Assembly: GCF_009193295.2 (NCBI RefSeq)
Contig: NZ_CP059973.1
Location: 248,001-312,000 of the forward strand
Origin: Bacteroides luhongzhouii
GTDB lineage: Bacteria > Bacteroidota > Bacteroidia > Bacteroidales > Bacteroidaceae
DNA length: 64,000 bases
Direction of reading: 5' to 3'
The notes under the pieces were generated by a model, which ran no database searches, was not told the DNA's origin, and worked only from the letters and a program-made list of their open reading frames with translations. The position numbers and the translations under genes were made by a program. The first letter of the stretch is position 1, and every line of letters starts with the position of its first letter. Shown one piece after another: positions 1-7,437 of the stretch.

Positions 1-2410
1 TGATCGTACTTTCTCCGACACTCAATTTCACATCGGCTACCTGTGAAAGAGGTATTTCAGCTCCGGTAGAAGAGGTTAGCATCAGTCCGGCTATCTTTTC
101 GGGTGTATCCCGCACTGCTTCTTTATATTTACAGGTGATATCATACTGCCGGTCTCCCTGATAAAGTTGCGCAATAGCTTTACCTCCGATTGCCACCTCT
201 ATCAAATCAGCTACATCAGACACATTCAACCCGTATCGGGCAATCGCATCCCGGTTCATAATGATCTGCAGTTGAGGTAAGGGCGGTTCCTGATCAATAT
301 CCAAATCAACGGCCCCCTTCACCGTTCCCAACACCCGGGTTATTTCTTCCGCGATACGACGTGTTTCCCGGAAATCCTCACCATATACTTTTACAACCAA
401 TTCGCTATGTGCTCCGGCTATTTTATCCATCACCCCGTCTATCATCGGTTGACTGAATCCGACTCTAAAACCGGGCAGCGTCTTATATTCTTCTTCCAAT
501 TCATGAATCAAATCCTGCTTGGTTTTTCCTTTCGGCCATTCATCATATGGTTTCATACCAATAGACACCTCAAAATGCGAAGGGGTGAACGGATCTGTGC
601 CATCATCATTTCTTCCTGCCTGAACCATGATATAAGTAACTTCGGGATATTTCATCGTACGGGCACGAAGTGTGTCGGACATCTCTCTCGACTTCTCAAC
701 AGAAATACCGGGAGGAAGATTCACCTGCAACCAAATAGAGCCCTCGTCCAGTTCAGGAAGAAAATCTTTCCCGACAACACCGCTCAACACGATACCTGTT
801 ATCAGAATCAGGCACGAAAGGATGATTATATTCACTGGTTTTTCTATGAGTTTCACTATCGCACCGGTATATTTATCCTTCAATTTTTCCAGCCATTTAT
901 TCTTATAAATCCTGCGCGGCTTACGATAAATAGCATAAGCAAGTCCCGGGATCAGCAGAAGGGCGACTAAAAGAGCTCCAATCATAGCATAACTCATTGT
1001 AAATGCCATGGGAGTGAAAAGTTTACGTTCCACACGTTCAAAAACAAATAACGGTAAATAGGCTGTAATTATGACGATGGTAGAAAAAAGGATCGGGCGC
1101 CCTACTTCTTTGACACGTTGCGCGATACTTTTTTCTTCGATATATTGTCCGGGATGATCCTCACGTTTCTTGAGAATCGTTTCCAGCATAACGATAGCAC
1201 CATCCACAATGATCCCAAAATCAATAGCTCCAAGCGATAGAAGGTTGGCGGGAATATCTGTGAGATGCATCAGGATAAAGGCGATAAGCAAAGATACCGG
1301 AATGGTGATTGAAACCAGCAATGCTCCACGCCAATTACCCAAAAACAGGATAAGCACAATAATCACCAATGCCATTCCCATCAGCAAGGTATGAGAAACT
1401 GTATTCAAGGTGGTGTCTACCAGACTGGTACGATCCAGAAAAGTATGTATCCGCACCCCTTCCGGCAAAGTTTCATTATTCAATTCATCTACTGCCGCAT
1501 GAATGCCGTCCAGTACCTTAGACGGATTCTCGTGTTTCAGAAGAAGCACGACTCCCTCCAGACTTTCCGAATAATCACGAGTGCGATCGGTATATCCCAA
1601 TATGCCTTTCCTCTCCAAATTTCCATATTTTAAAGAACCGATATCATTCAAAAAAACAGGAACTCCGGAAGTCGTACTAACCACAATGTGGCCTAAATCG
1701 TCCAAGTTCTCAATCAAACCGATACCACGTACCACATACCCCAAGTCTCCCCTGTTCAATATGCTTCCGCCCACATTGGCATTATTATTTTCAATAGCCT
1801 CAATAACCTGGCTAAGAGACAAGTGATATTGTTCCAGTTTATACGGATCTATTTCTACCTGGAACTGGGTGGTAATACCTCCGAAGTTTGTCACATCCGC
1901 CACTCCCGAAACTTCTTTAATGCGGGGAATAATCACCCAATTCTGAAGGTCAGTCAGTTCACGAAGTGAATGTTGGTCACTTTCTATAATATAACGGTAG
2001 ACCTCTCCCACAGGTGACGTCAACGGATCGAGTCCCGGAACTGCACCATAAGGTAGCTCCACTTCATTCAGTCTTTCCTGTACCCGCTGACGGCTCCAGT
2101 AGTCTTCCGTCCCATCCTTAAATACAATCGTAATCATAGAAAGTCCAAACGTACTTTTACTACGCATGACATGCATGCCGGGCAGACCGTTGATGGCGCG
2201 TTCCAAAGGAATAGTGATCTGTTGTTCCACTTCTTCGGCAGCCAATCCCGGCACTTGGGTAACTACCTGCGATGTAACATCTGCAATGTCCGGATAGGCT
2301 TCTATCGAAAGCTGCATCCATGAGTAATATCCGAAAATGCACATCATCACGAACAAGCAAAGCATCACCCATCTTTTCTGTATAATTGAAAGCATCAAAT
2401 CCTTCTTCAT
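1..2410 (-). CDS. Heavy-metal efflux RND pump, CusA/CzcA family (partial)
   Basis: Inner-membrane proton-driven pump that would export metal cations through a tripartite complex. The frame starts at the ATG at 2408-2410 (MKKDLMLSIIQKRW) and stays open to the left edge, giving about 803 of roughly 1040 residues; the C-terminal membrane half is outside. Residues about 12-32 form the first membrane helix. Near residue 400 lies AIDFGIIVDGAIVMLE, the D-D-E membrane motif of the heavy-metal RND subfamily (CzcA D402, D408, E415), which separates it from drug pumps of the AcrB type. The start lies 6 bases after the stop of the adaptor gene at 2417, so the two are co-transcribed. Whether the metal is copper, silver, zinc, cobalt or cadmium cannot be read from this part. 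Confidence 0.93.
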   Translation of the reverse strand, partial: MKKDLMLSIIQKRWVMLCLFVMMCIFGYYSWMQLSIEAYPDIADVTSQVVTQVPGLAAEEVEQQITIPLERAINGLPGMHVMRSKSTFGLSMITIVFKDGTEDYWSRQRVQERLNEVELPYGAVPGLDPLTSPVGEVYRYIIESDQHSLRELTDLQNWVIIPRIKEVSGVADVTNFGGITTQFQVEIDPYKLEQYHLSLSQVIEAIENNNANVGGSILNRGDLGYVVRGIGLIENLDDLGHIVVSTTSGVPVFLNDIGSLKYGNLERKGILGYTDRTRDYSESLEGVVLLLKHENPSKVLDGIHAAVDELNNETLPEGVRIHTFLDRTSLVDTTLNTVSHTLLMGMALVIIVLILFLGNWRGALLVSITIPVSLLIAFILMHLTDIPANLLSLGAIDFGIIVDGAIVMLETILKKREDHPGQYIEEKSIAQRVKEVGRPILFSTIVIITAYLPLFVFERVERKLFTPMAFTMSYAMIGALLVALLLIPGLAYAIYRKPRRIYKNKWLEKLKDKYTGAIVKLIEKPVNIIILSCLILITGIVLSGVVGKDFLPELDEGSIWLQVNLPPGISVEKSREMSDTLRARTMKYPEVTYIMVQAGRNDDGTDPFTPSHFEVSIGMKPYDEWPKGKTKQDLIHELEEEYKTLPGFRVGFSQPMIDGVMDKIAGAHSELVVKVYGEDFRETRRIAEEITRVLGTVKGAVDLDIDQEPPLPQLQIIMNRDAIARYGLNVSDVADLIEVAIGGKAIAQLYQGDRQYDITCKYKEAVRDTPEKIAGLMLTSSTGAEIPLSQVADVKLSVGESTI

Positions 2411-2416
2411 AATCTC

Positions 2417-3526
2417 TTATTTTAAATAATATCCCCCTTCACTGATGACTTTGTCTCCCGCGTGCAATCCATTACTTATCATGGCAAATCCGTTTTTGGT
2501 TGCTTCTACTTCTACCGATGTCCTGACAAAGACACCCGGAGCAATCTGCACATACACGTAACTGCCTTTCTCTCCCTGTAATAATGCGCTCTCCGAAACC
2601 TGAACCTGTTCAATAGGAGTACTACGAAAATGGACAGTAGTATACATACCCAATTTCAACTGTTTTTTCGAATTATCACAAACTGAAAGTACTTTTATAG
2701 ACCTTGTATCTTCGTCAACCGCCTCTTCTACATGATAAATATTTCCTTTAATCACCATGCCTGGCAATGCCGACACTTCTATATCCAAACTACTGCCTGC
2801 ATTGATAAATCGAATGTCTTTTTCCTTCACTTGAGCGGTAATCCATACCTCCGACAAATCCGCCACTATCGCAACAGGATCAGTATCATCTTTCAGGTAT
2901 TGTCCGGTCACAATATTATTCTCTATAATTTCTCCCGAAATAGGTGAACGAACCACAAGAGGTTGCCCCAATGTCATATTCTCCGGATGCTCTACCTGAT
3001 ATACTACCAACGCAGCAGAAGCATTTTCAAACTCTTTGTCGGCAATAAGCAACGCATTCTGTGCCTCTTCCAGTTCTTTCTGCGAGCTAACCCCATTCTT
3101 GATCAGGTCTTCTTTGCGCTGTAAATCCTTCTTTGCCAGCTCGCGTGACGAAAGTGCCTGGAAATATTCTTTTTGCGCCGTAGTAAAGTCCGGTGAACTG
3201 ATTTCAAACAAAGGGGTTCCCCGGTCCACCAGTTGCCCGATTTGTATATACGACTTTATAACTCTTCCCGCAAAAGGTGAAGCAATACAGGCATAGCGGG
3301 TAGGAATAGGACGTACCACCCCGGAAGTGATTACCTCCTTGGAATAAGGCTCAAGCCTGACATCGGTTATTTTTATCTTTTCAGATAAAAAACAATCTGT
3401 AACATGCACGGTGTCCCCCTCCATACGATAACCACTTTGTGGTTCTTCCTTTGATTTACTCTTGCATGCGGTAACTAGCAATACACCGCAAATTAAAAGC
3501 ATTTGCAAATTTTTCTTCTTCATCAT
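2417..3526 (-). CDS. RND efflux periplasmic adaptor lipoprotein, CusB/CzcB family
   Basis: Membrane-fusion protein that links the inner-membrane pump to an outer-membrane channel. The 369-residue product has a lipoprotein signal with a lipobox ending LVTAC (Cys about 21). A lipoyl/biotinyl half-motif follows (ASPFAGRVIKSYIQIGQLVD, about 83-102), then a helical hairpin rich in K/E (about 110-165), the second lipoyl half (VVRSPISGEIIENNIVTGQY) and a beta-barrel region with the adaptor signature LGMYTTVHF. The first gene of the minus-strand unit; the pump follows at once. No outer-membrane channel gene is visible beside it, so that gene is either beyond the left edge or elsewhere. The ATG one codon downstream is an equally possible start. 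Confidence 0.92.
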   Translation of the reverse strand: MMKKKNLQMLLICGVLLVTACKSKSKEEPQSGYRMEGDTVHVTDCFLSEKIKITDVRLEPYSKEVITSGVVRPIPTRYACIASPFAGRVIKSYIQIGQLVDRGTPLFEISSPDFTTAQKEYFQALSSRELAKKDLQRKEDLIKNGVSSQKELEEAQNALLIADKEFENASAALVVYQVEHPENMTLGQPLVVRSPISGEIIENNIVTGQYLKDDTDPVAIVADLSEVWITAQVKEKDIRFINAGSSLDIEVSALPGMVIKGNIYHVEEAVDEDTRSIKVLSVCDNSKKQLKLGMYTTVHFRSTPIEQVQVSESALLQGEKGSYVYVQIAPGVFVRTSVEVEATKNGFAMISNGLHAGDKVISEGGYYLK

Positions 3527-3563
3527 TATTCATAAAAATATAGTTGGAATCTTTTTTCGGACG

Positions 3564-3571
3564 CAAAGATA
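3564..3571 (-). promoter_or_regulatory. -7 box of the metal-efflux operon
   Basis: On the minus strand the bases read TATCTTTG, a match to the Bacteroides -7 consensus TAnnTTTG, 38 bases before the adaptor start codon. No TTTG -33 box stands 19-21 bases upstream, as expected for a promoter that needs an activator. Confidence 0.6.
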
Positions 3572-3594
3572 AATAGGGATGCTCCGGAAGCCTG

Positions 3595-3632
3595 TTAGAG
3601 ATTTGTTAGAACGCTATTAGAATTTTATTAGA
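3595..3632. repeat. Four TTAGA direct repeats phased at 11 bp (putative operator)
   Basis: TTAGA occurs at 3595, 3606, 3617 and 3628, each copy exactly 11 bases from the last, so all face the same side of the helix. In the direction of the efflux operon they cover about -25 to -62 relative to the -7 box. This geometry suits a tandem-binding activator such as an OmpR-type response regulator. The link to metal sensing is inferred from position only. Confidence 0.55.
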
Positions 3633-4000
3633 GCCTTATAAAAATTATTTCAAGACTAATTTTCTTTTTTTATGAACCCGGTTTCCAGAGGAACGACATT
3701 TTTTGTCTACATTTGCCGAATCGAAAACTGAACCAGAGAATATGAGAGTTATCTGTCAATTCATCCTATCCGTATCTCATTTGGAGCTCTCTTAGCTAGG
3801 CTTCCGTTCCTTTATATCTTTCCTCCATTACAGGAAAATAGAGAAATTCAACAGTCATTTCTCTCAATCAATTGTTTATTATTTAATCATAACGGTATCT
3901 TCCCTCTGCCATTTTTAGATACAGACTGGCAATACCCCTTATCATCATCCATAATCAATAAAGTATTATGAATAATTGGAAAAAGAAGTTTATCATTATA
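3633..4000 (+). other. Gene-poor spacer with a possible small plus-strand transcript
   Basis: No gene of normal size is present. A TACATTTG box at 3708-3715 matches the -7 consensus on the plus strand; the best -33 partner is a weak TTTC near 3682. An ATG at 3742 opens a 17-codon frame (MRVICQFILSVSHLELS, stop at 3793-3795). A perfect 8-bp hairpin follows at 3840-3847/3857-3864. Together these could mark a short regulatory RNA or leader peptide, or the 5' end of a gene removed when the IS21 element came in. No similarity is recognised for the peptide. Confidence 0.25.
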
Positions 4001-4051
4001 TGTATATAATAATCGAAAAGTATGCCAGCTAATAATTGAAAAGTAGTCCAC
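4001..4051. repeat. Left terminal repeats of the IS21 element
   Basis: Two related units lie in tandem, AATAATCGAAAAGTATGCC from 4008 and AATAATTGAAAAGTAGTCC from 4031, 23 bases apart. Multiple terminal repeats that bind IstA are a hallmark of the IS21 family. Confidence 0.8.
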
Positions 4052-4081
4052 TAGTTTAGATTTGCAAAGGATATGATTCTT

Positions 4082-4852
4082 TTATTTCCCCGGTACATTT
4101 TTCCTCATATTTTGGGTTTCTTTAACTCTATACGATTGTCCGCTCATGTTTATCAGGTGTGCCTTATGTGTTAGTCTGTCTACCATTGCTGCCACTAGTA
4201 CTTTATCTTTCACGATTTCGCCCCATCTGTCAAATGATAGATTTGTTGTAATGATCGTTGCTTTCTTCCCTGCTCTGAGTGATAGATGATTAAACAGAAG
4301 TTCTCCTCCTTCTTTATCACAACTTACATACCCAAACTCATCACAAATGACCATATCATATTTTTCAAACCTAAGTTCCAATTGTCTGAGACTTTTCTGT
4401 GACCTGCATTCCCTTATTTGTGTGAGCAGATGTGGCACCGATGTAAAAAAGACACTATATCCCTCCATACAGGCCTTAATACCTAAGGCTGTGGCTATAT
4501 GTGTTTTTCCTGTTCCCGGATTCCCATATAGAACCACATTTCTTCCTTCTTTAATGAACTCGAGAGTTTCAAGTTCGGGTATGGCCATCTGTGCATCCTT
4601 AGGTAAATCGTCTCTTACGAGTTCCTGGAGGTATTTCATTTGTGGGAATCCGGCTATTCTTACCCTTTGTTTTCTTCGTTTCTCTATCCTTATTTCCATT
4701 TCTTTTTCCAGAATACGGGCGATCAACGTCCTGCATCCCCAGTTCTCCTGTGTTGCCAATGTTATAAAATCCTCCAGTTCATTCTGTAGGACATTAATTT
4801 TAAGTTCCCTGGCATATCCTGTAATCATTTCATTTTCTGACAAGTAGTCCAT
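4082..4852 (-). CDS. istB: IS21-family helper ATPase IstB
   Basis: AAA+ ATPase that assembles with IstA on the element ends and selects the target during transposition. The product has 256 residues, the usual length. Walker A is GNPGTGKTH (about 110-118) and Walker B is MVICDEFGY (about 168-176), with the arginine-rich C-terminal part (VAAMVDRLTHKAHLI) typical of the family. It starts 13 bases after the istA stop, in the standard istA-istB order. Intact, so the element may still be active. Confidence 0.95.
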   Translation of the reverse strand: MDYLSENEMITGYARELKINVLQNELEDFITLATQENWGCRTLIARILEKEMEIRIEKRRKQRVRIAGFPQMKYLQELVRDDLPKDAQMAIPELETLEFIKEGRNVVLYGNPGTGKTHIATALGIKACMEGYSVFFTSVPHLLTQIRECRSQKSLRQLELRFEKYDMVICDEFGYVSCDKEGGELLFNHLSLRAGKKATIITTNLSFDRWGEIVKDKVLVAAMVDRLTHKAHLINMSGQSYRVKETQNMRKNVPGK

Positions 4853-4865
4853 AACAATATTATTT

Positions 4866-6470
4866 TTAGTTTAAAGAATCTATTTGAGTCAAAGTTTGCG
4901 TGCTCTCCATCATCCGTGTCAGATCTGAGAGTATACCGATTGCGGCATCCTCTATCTGCCGTGATTGCTGCTGGTGCTCTGCAACGGGTATATTTTCTCT
5001 GTTTCCATCCTGTGGCTCATTATTTGCATGCATAAAGGCTTTGATCTGGTCTGCCGACACCTTATGCACTCCACGCTGTCTCAAAGCCTCATATGAGCGG
5101 ATAATATCCTTGTCTGTAAATCCGTTTTCACCAGCATATTGTATCAACAGGACAAATTCTCTTCCGTTGTCCTGAAAATGTCTTTTGAAGAGTTCCTGTA
5201 TCTTAGGCGGCATCTGCATGAGTGCCAACGAACCTTGTACAGCTCCCGGCTTGCGAAGCAGGGTACGCGCATAATGCTCCAACTGTATTTTCCAATCTGC
5301 CACACCATATACCCGTTCATGTGTTGCCACCTTCACCTGTCCGTGGAAGATAACAACCTTCTCACTGTACATCTTGACCGAGACGATTTTGCCCACTAAT
5401 GTGTCGGGAACCGAGTAATGAATATTTTTCATACAGATAGTAGACCATTTGTCTACTTTGTAATCATCCACCTGAAAGCACCCCATCTCGTTCATGTGTG
5501 GCTGTAAGGCCGCCAGATCGGCTGCAAGGGATTTTTCCTTGTCTTGGGTTGAGATGCTCCCGACTTGGGTGTTGAGTACATTACATGCGTCTTGCAGGTG
5601 CTTGCCGGCTTCTTCCACCGAGTCAAATGACATCCGGACACAGAACGCCTTGCGCCTGACATACTCCACACTACGTTCCACATGTCCTTTTTCCCATCCG
5701 GCACGTGCGTTACAAAAGCGGAAGTCAAACTGGTAAAAGGTGCACATACGGCTTAGTGCCTCCGTGGGAGTCTTGTCTGTTCCTACGAAGCTCTTGACCG
5801 CCACACGCATATTGTCGTATACCATGACATAGGGGACTCCCTTTACCTGGCGGAAGAAGTTGCGGTGCGACTCCATAAAGGCCAACGTATTCTGATGACG
5901 GAACAGATAGGCATAACGCCCGTTGCTGTGGCTAAAAGTAAACACTGCCAGAAAGAAACGCTGGAGCTTGCCACGGATGCAGAGTTTTACCTCACCCCAA
6001 TCGAACTCGCAGTTCTCTCCCGGAATATAATACTGCCGGATAAAGGCCTCTTCACGCTTGCGGGACTTTTGTGTATCAAGCCCTGTAATATACTTACATA
6101 CGCTCGGATAACTGACTGTGAAGCCTTGACAGACAAGAAGGTTATGAATGTCCTTCTTTAGCATACATTGCTTCTTAAGACCGCTGGCTCGTTTACTGGC
6201 GTTCTTAGCCAGACAATCATCTATAATGGATTGTATCTGCCCGGTGATTACTCTACGACCACGTTTGGAGCTATCATACCGGGGAGCAGTAGTCAAAATT
6301 GTCTCCAAGCTGGATGAAGGAGTATCAGTAGACAAGGAACTCTCATATTCCTGAATTACCTTATGAACCGTTTTACGGCTGATGTCCAGTTCACGGGCAA
6401 TGGCACGTTTGCTATACTCCCGACTTCTATACAAATGAATTATGGTTTGTTTATCCACCATGGTTATCAT
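4866..6470 (-). CDS. istA: IS21-family transposase IstA
   Basis: DDE transposase that binds the multiple terminal repeats and performs strand transfer. The 534-residue product opens with a helix-turn-helix ([20 protein letters not shown], about 17-36). The catalytic core carries the acids in EFDWGEVKL (about 154-162), VYDNMRVAV (about 217-225) and [15 protein letters not shown], the DDE arrangement of IstA. The start could also be the ATG three codons later ([11 protein letters not shown]), which fits the family better. No frameshift or stop is present. Confidence 0.95.
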   Translation of the reverse strand: MITMVDKQTIIHLYRSREYSKRAIARELDISRKTVHKVIQEYESSLSTDTPSSSLETILTTAPRYDSSKRGRRVITGQIQSIIDDCLAKNASKRASGLKKQCMLKKDIHNLLVCQGFTVSYPSVCKYITGLDTQKSRKREEAFIRQYYIPGENCEFDWGEVKLCIRGKLQRFFLAVFTFSHSNGRYAYLFRHQNTLAFMESHRNFFRQVKGVPYVMVYDNMRVAVKSFVGTDKTPTEALSRMCTFYQFDFRFCNARAGWEKGHVERSVEYVRRKAFCVRMSFDSVEEAGKHLQDACNVLNTQVGSISTQDKEKSLAADLAALQPHMNEMGCFQVDDYKVDKWSTICMKNIHYSVPDTLVGKIVSVKMYSEKVVIFHGQVKVATHERVYGVADWKIQLEHYARTLLRKPGAVQGSLALMQMPPKIQELFKRHFQDNGREFVLLIQYAGENGFTDKDIIRSYEALRQRGVHKVSADQIKAFMHANNEPQDGNRENIPVAEHQQQSRQIEDAAIGILSDLTRMMESTQTLTQIDSLN

Positions 6471-6584
6471 GTTTATACTTCACTTATTGGTTGAACCGCA
6501 AAGGAAGTGGTTATCTTAATAAGTCTTAATATAGAGCATGGAATTACGATAGGGAAAAAGTAATAAACAGACTCTATTTACGAA

Positions 6585-6640
6585 CCAAGTGGTATACTTT
6601 TCAATTATTATGGTGGACTACTTTTGGGTTATTATTTACA
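6585..6640. repeat. Right terminal repeats of the IS21 element
   Basis: Reading inward on the minus strand from 6640, the outer unit is AATAACCCAAAAGTAGTCC and the inner unit AATAATTGAAAAGTATACC, matching the two units at the left end in inverted orientation. Confidence 0.8.
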
Positions 6641-7306
6641 ACCGTGAGCCGTCCTTGGATTGCAAGAACCGTCCTTTGTCGAGAACAGATTGCCAGCGGG
6701 ATTGGATGAACGAGTTTTCGAGAAGTACATCGAAAAAAATAGTCACATGACGAAGATTGTTTACCCGGATATGAAACCCCTCTTTACAGGAAAAGAGAGC
6801 TTCCATATCCTCGATGCGGAGTGTAGAAACGCAAAACAGATGATAAGTATTGGCACAAGACACAATACCTGTCATCTGTTCTTGAGTGAAGTTGCATCCG
6901 AAAGAAAGCGGTGGGGCATCTGTCACCTTATCGGTGCGGTGCTCGACTGGTGGCGGCAACGGCTCCGACCTATCATACCTCCTTCGCAGTTCCATACATT
7001 TCTCGAATGAGAAATCTGATGCTGTAAAAAGAGGTTGGATAAGTTGTGCACATTCTGTCAGCAGCCCTCTGACGATGTAAATGTTCATTTCGTGGCAGTT
7101 CCGACAAACCGCATTATCGCAGTTGATGTACCGGTGACTGTTAATGAAGTCATCCACATAGCGGCTATACCGCTTACCATCCGCAGTCACATTTTGGAGA
7201 TAAAGTTCTCTCGCCTCGGAGAGTAACTCGAATAATTCTTCCGCTACATCCTGTTCAGTAGCAAAATGGGTTAGGTGTTGCTTCCCTTCAAAAAAAGAGA
7301 AGACAT
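6641..7306 (-). pseudogene. Mobile-element-type hypothetical gene, cut by IS21 and frameshifted at its start
   Basis: An open frame runs from about 7303 down into the right end of the IS, where it meets a stop at 6636-6638. The visible protein contains a cysteine-rich stretch (CDNAVCRNCHE) and charged helices. I recall similar proteins in Bacteroides conjugative transposons, but I cannot name the family. The frame has no ATG of its own. An ATG at 7304-7306 sits in the neighbouring frame, and one extra T in the seven-base T run (A run at 7290-7296 on the plus strand) would give MSSLFFEGKQHLTHF in frame. So the gene seems broken twice: by a homopolymer slip at the 5' end and by the insertion at the 3' end. 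A GTG at 7188-7190 is the only in-frame alternative start I would consider. Confidence 0.55.
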
Positions 7307-7370
7307 GTTACATTTCTCTTTCATGTCTGTTTACTTATTCATATTTTAAGTTCAAATTTGATGATAGTTT

Positions 7371-7399
7371 AAAGAGGGTTCATATCAGACACCCTCTTT
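7371..7399. terminator. Hairpin terminator after the last PUL1 gene
   Basis: AAAGAGGGT at 7371-7379 pairs perfectly with ACCCTCTTT at 7391-7399. It lies 39 bases past the stop of the GH78 gene, the last gene of PUL1. The T run is better on the plus strand, so the structure may end transcripts arriving from either side. Confidence 0.6.
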
Positions 7400-7437
7400 T
7401 TACAAACCTTCTTAATATCAAAGCCTTGCATGAAAAA

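Larger units (their letters stand above)
4001..6640 (-). mobile_element. IS21-family insertion sequence, intact
   Basis: The element starts TGTATATAATAATCGAAAAG at 4001, and its right end, read inward on the minus strand from 6640, starts TGTAAATAATAACCCAAAAG. The 29-bp ends match at 23 positions and carry the TG...CA termini of the family. It encodes IstA and IstB, both full length. No direct target duplication is seen: bases before 4001 read cattata, those after 6640 accgtga. IS21 normally makes a 4-8 bp duplication, so flanking DNA was probably lost or rearranged after insertion. Confidence 0.92.
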
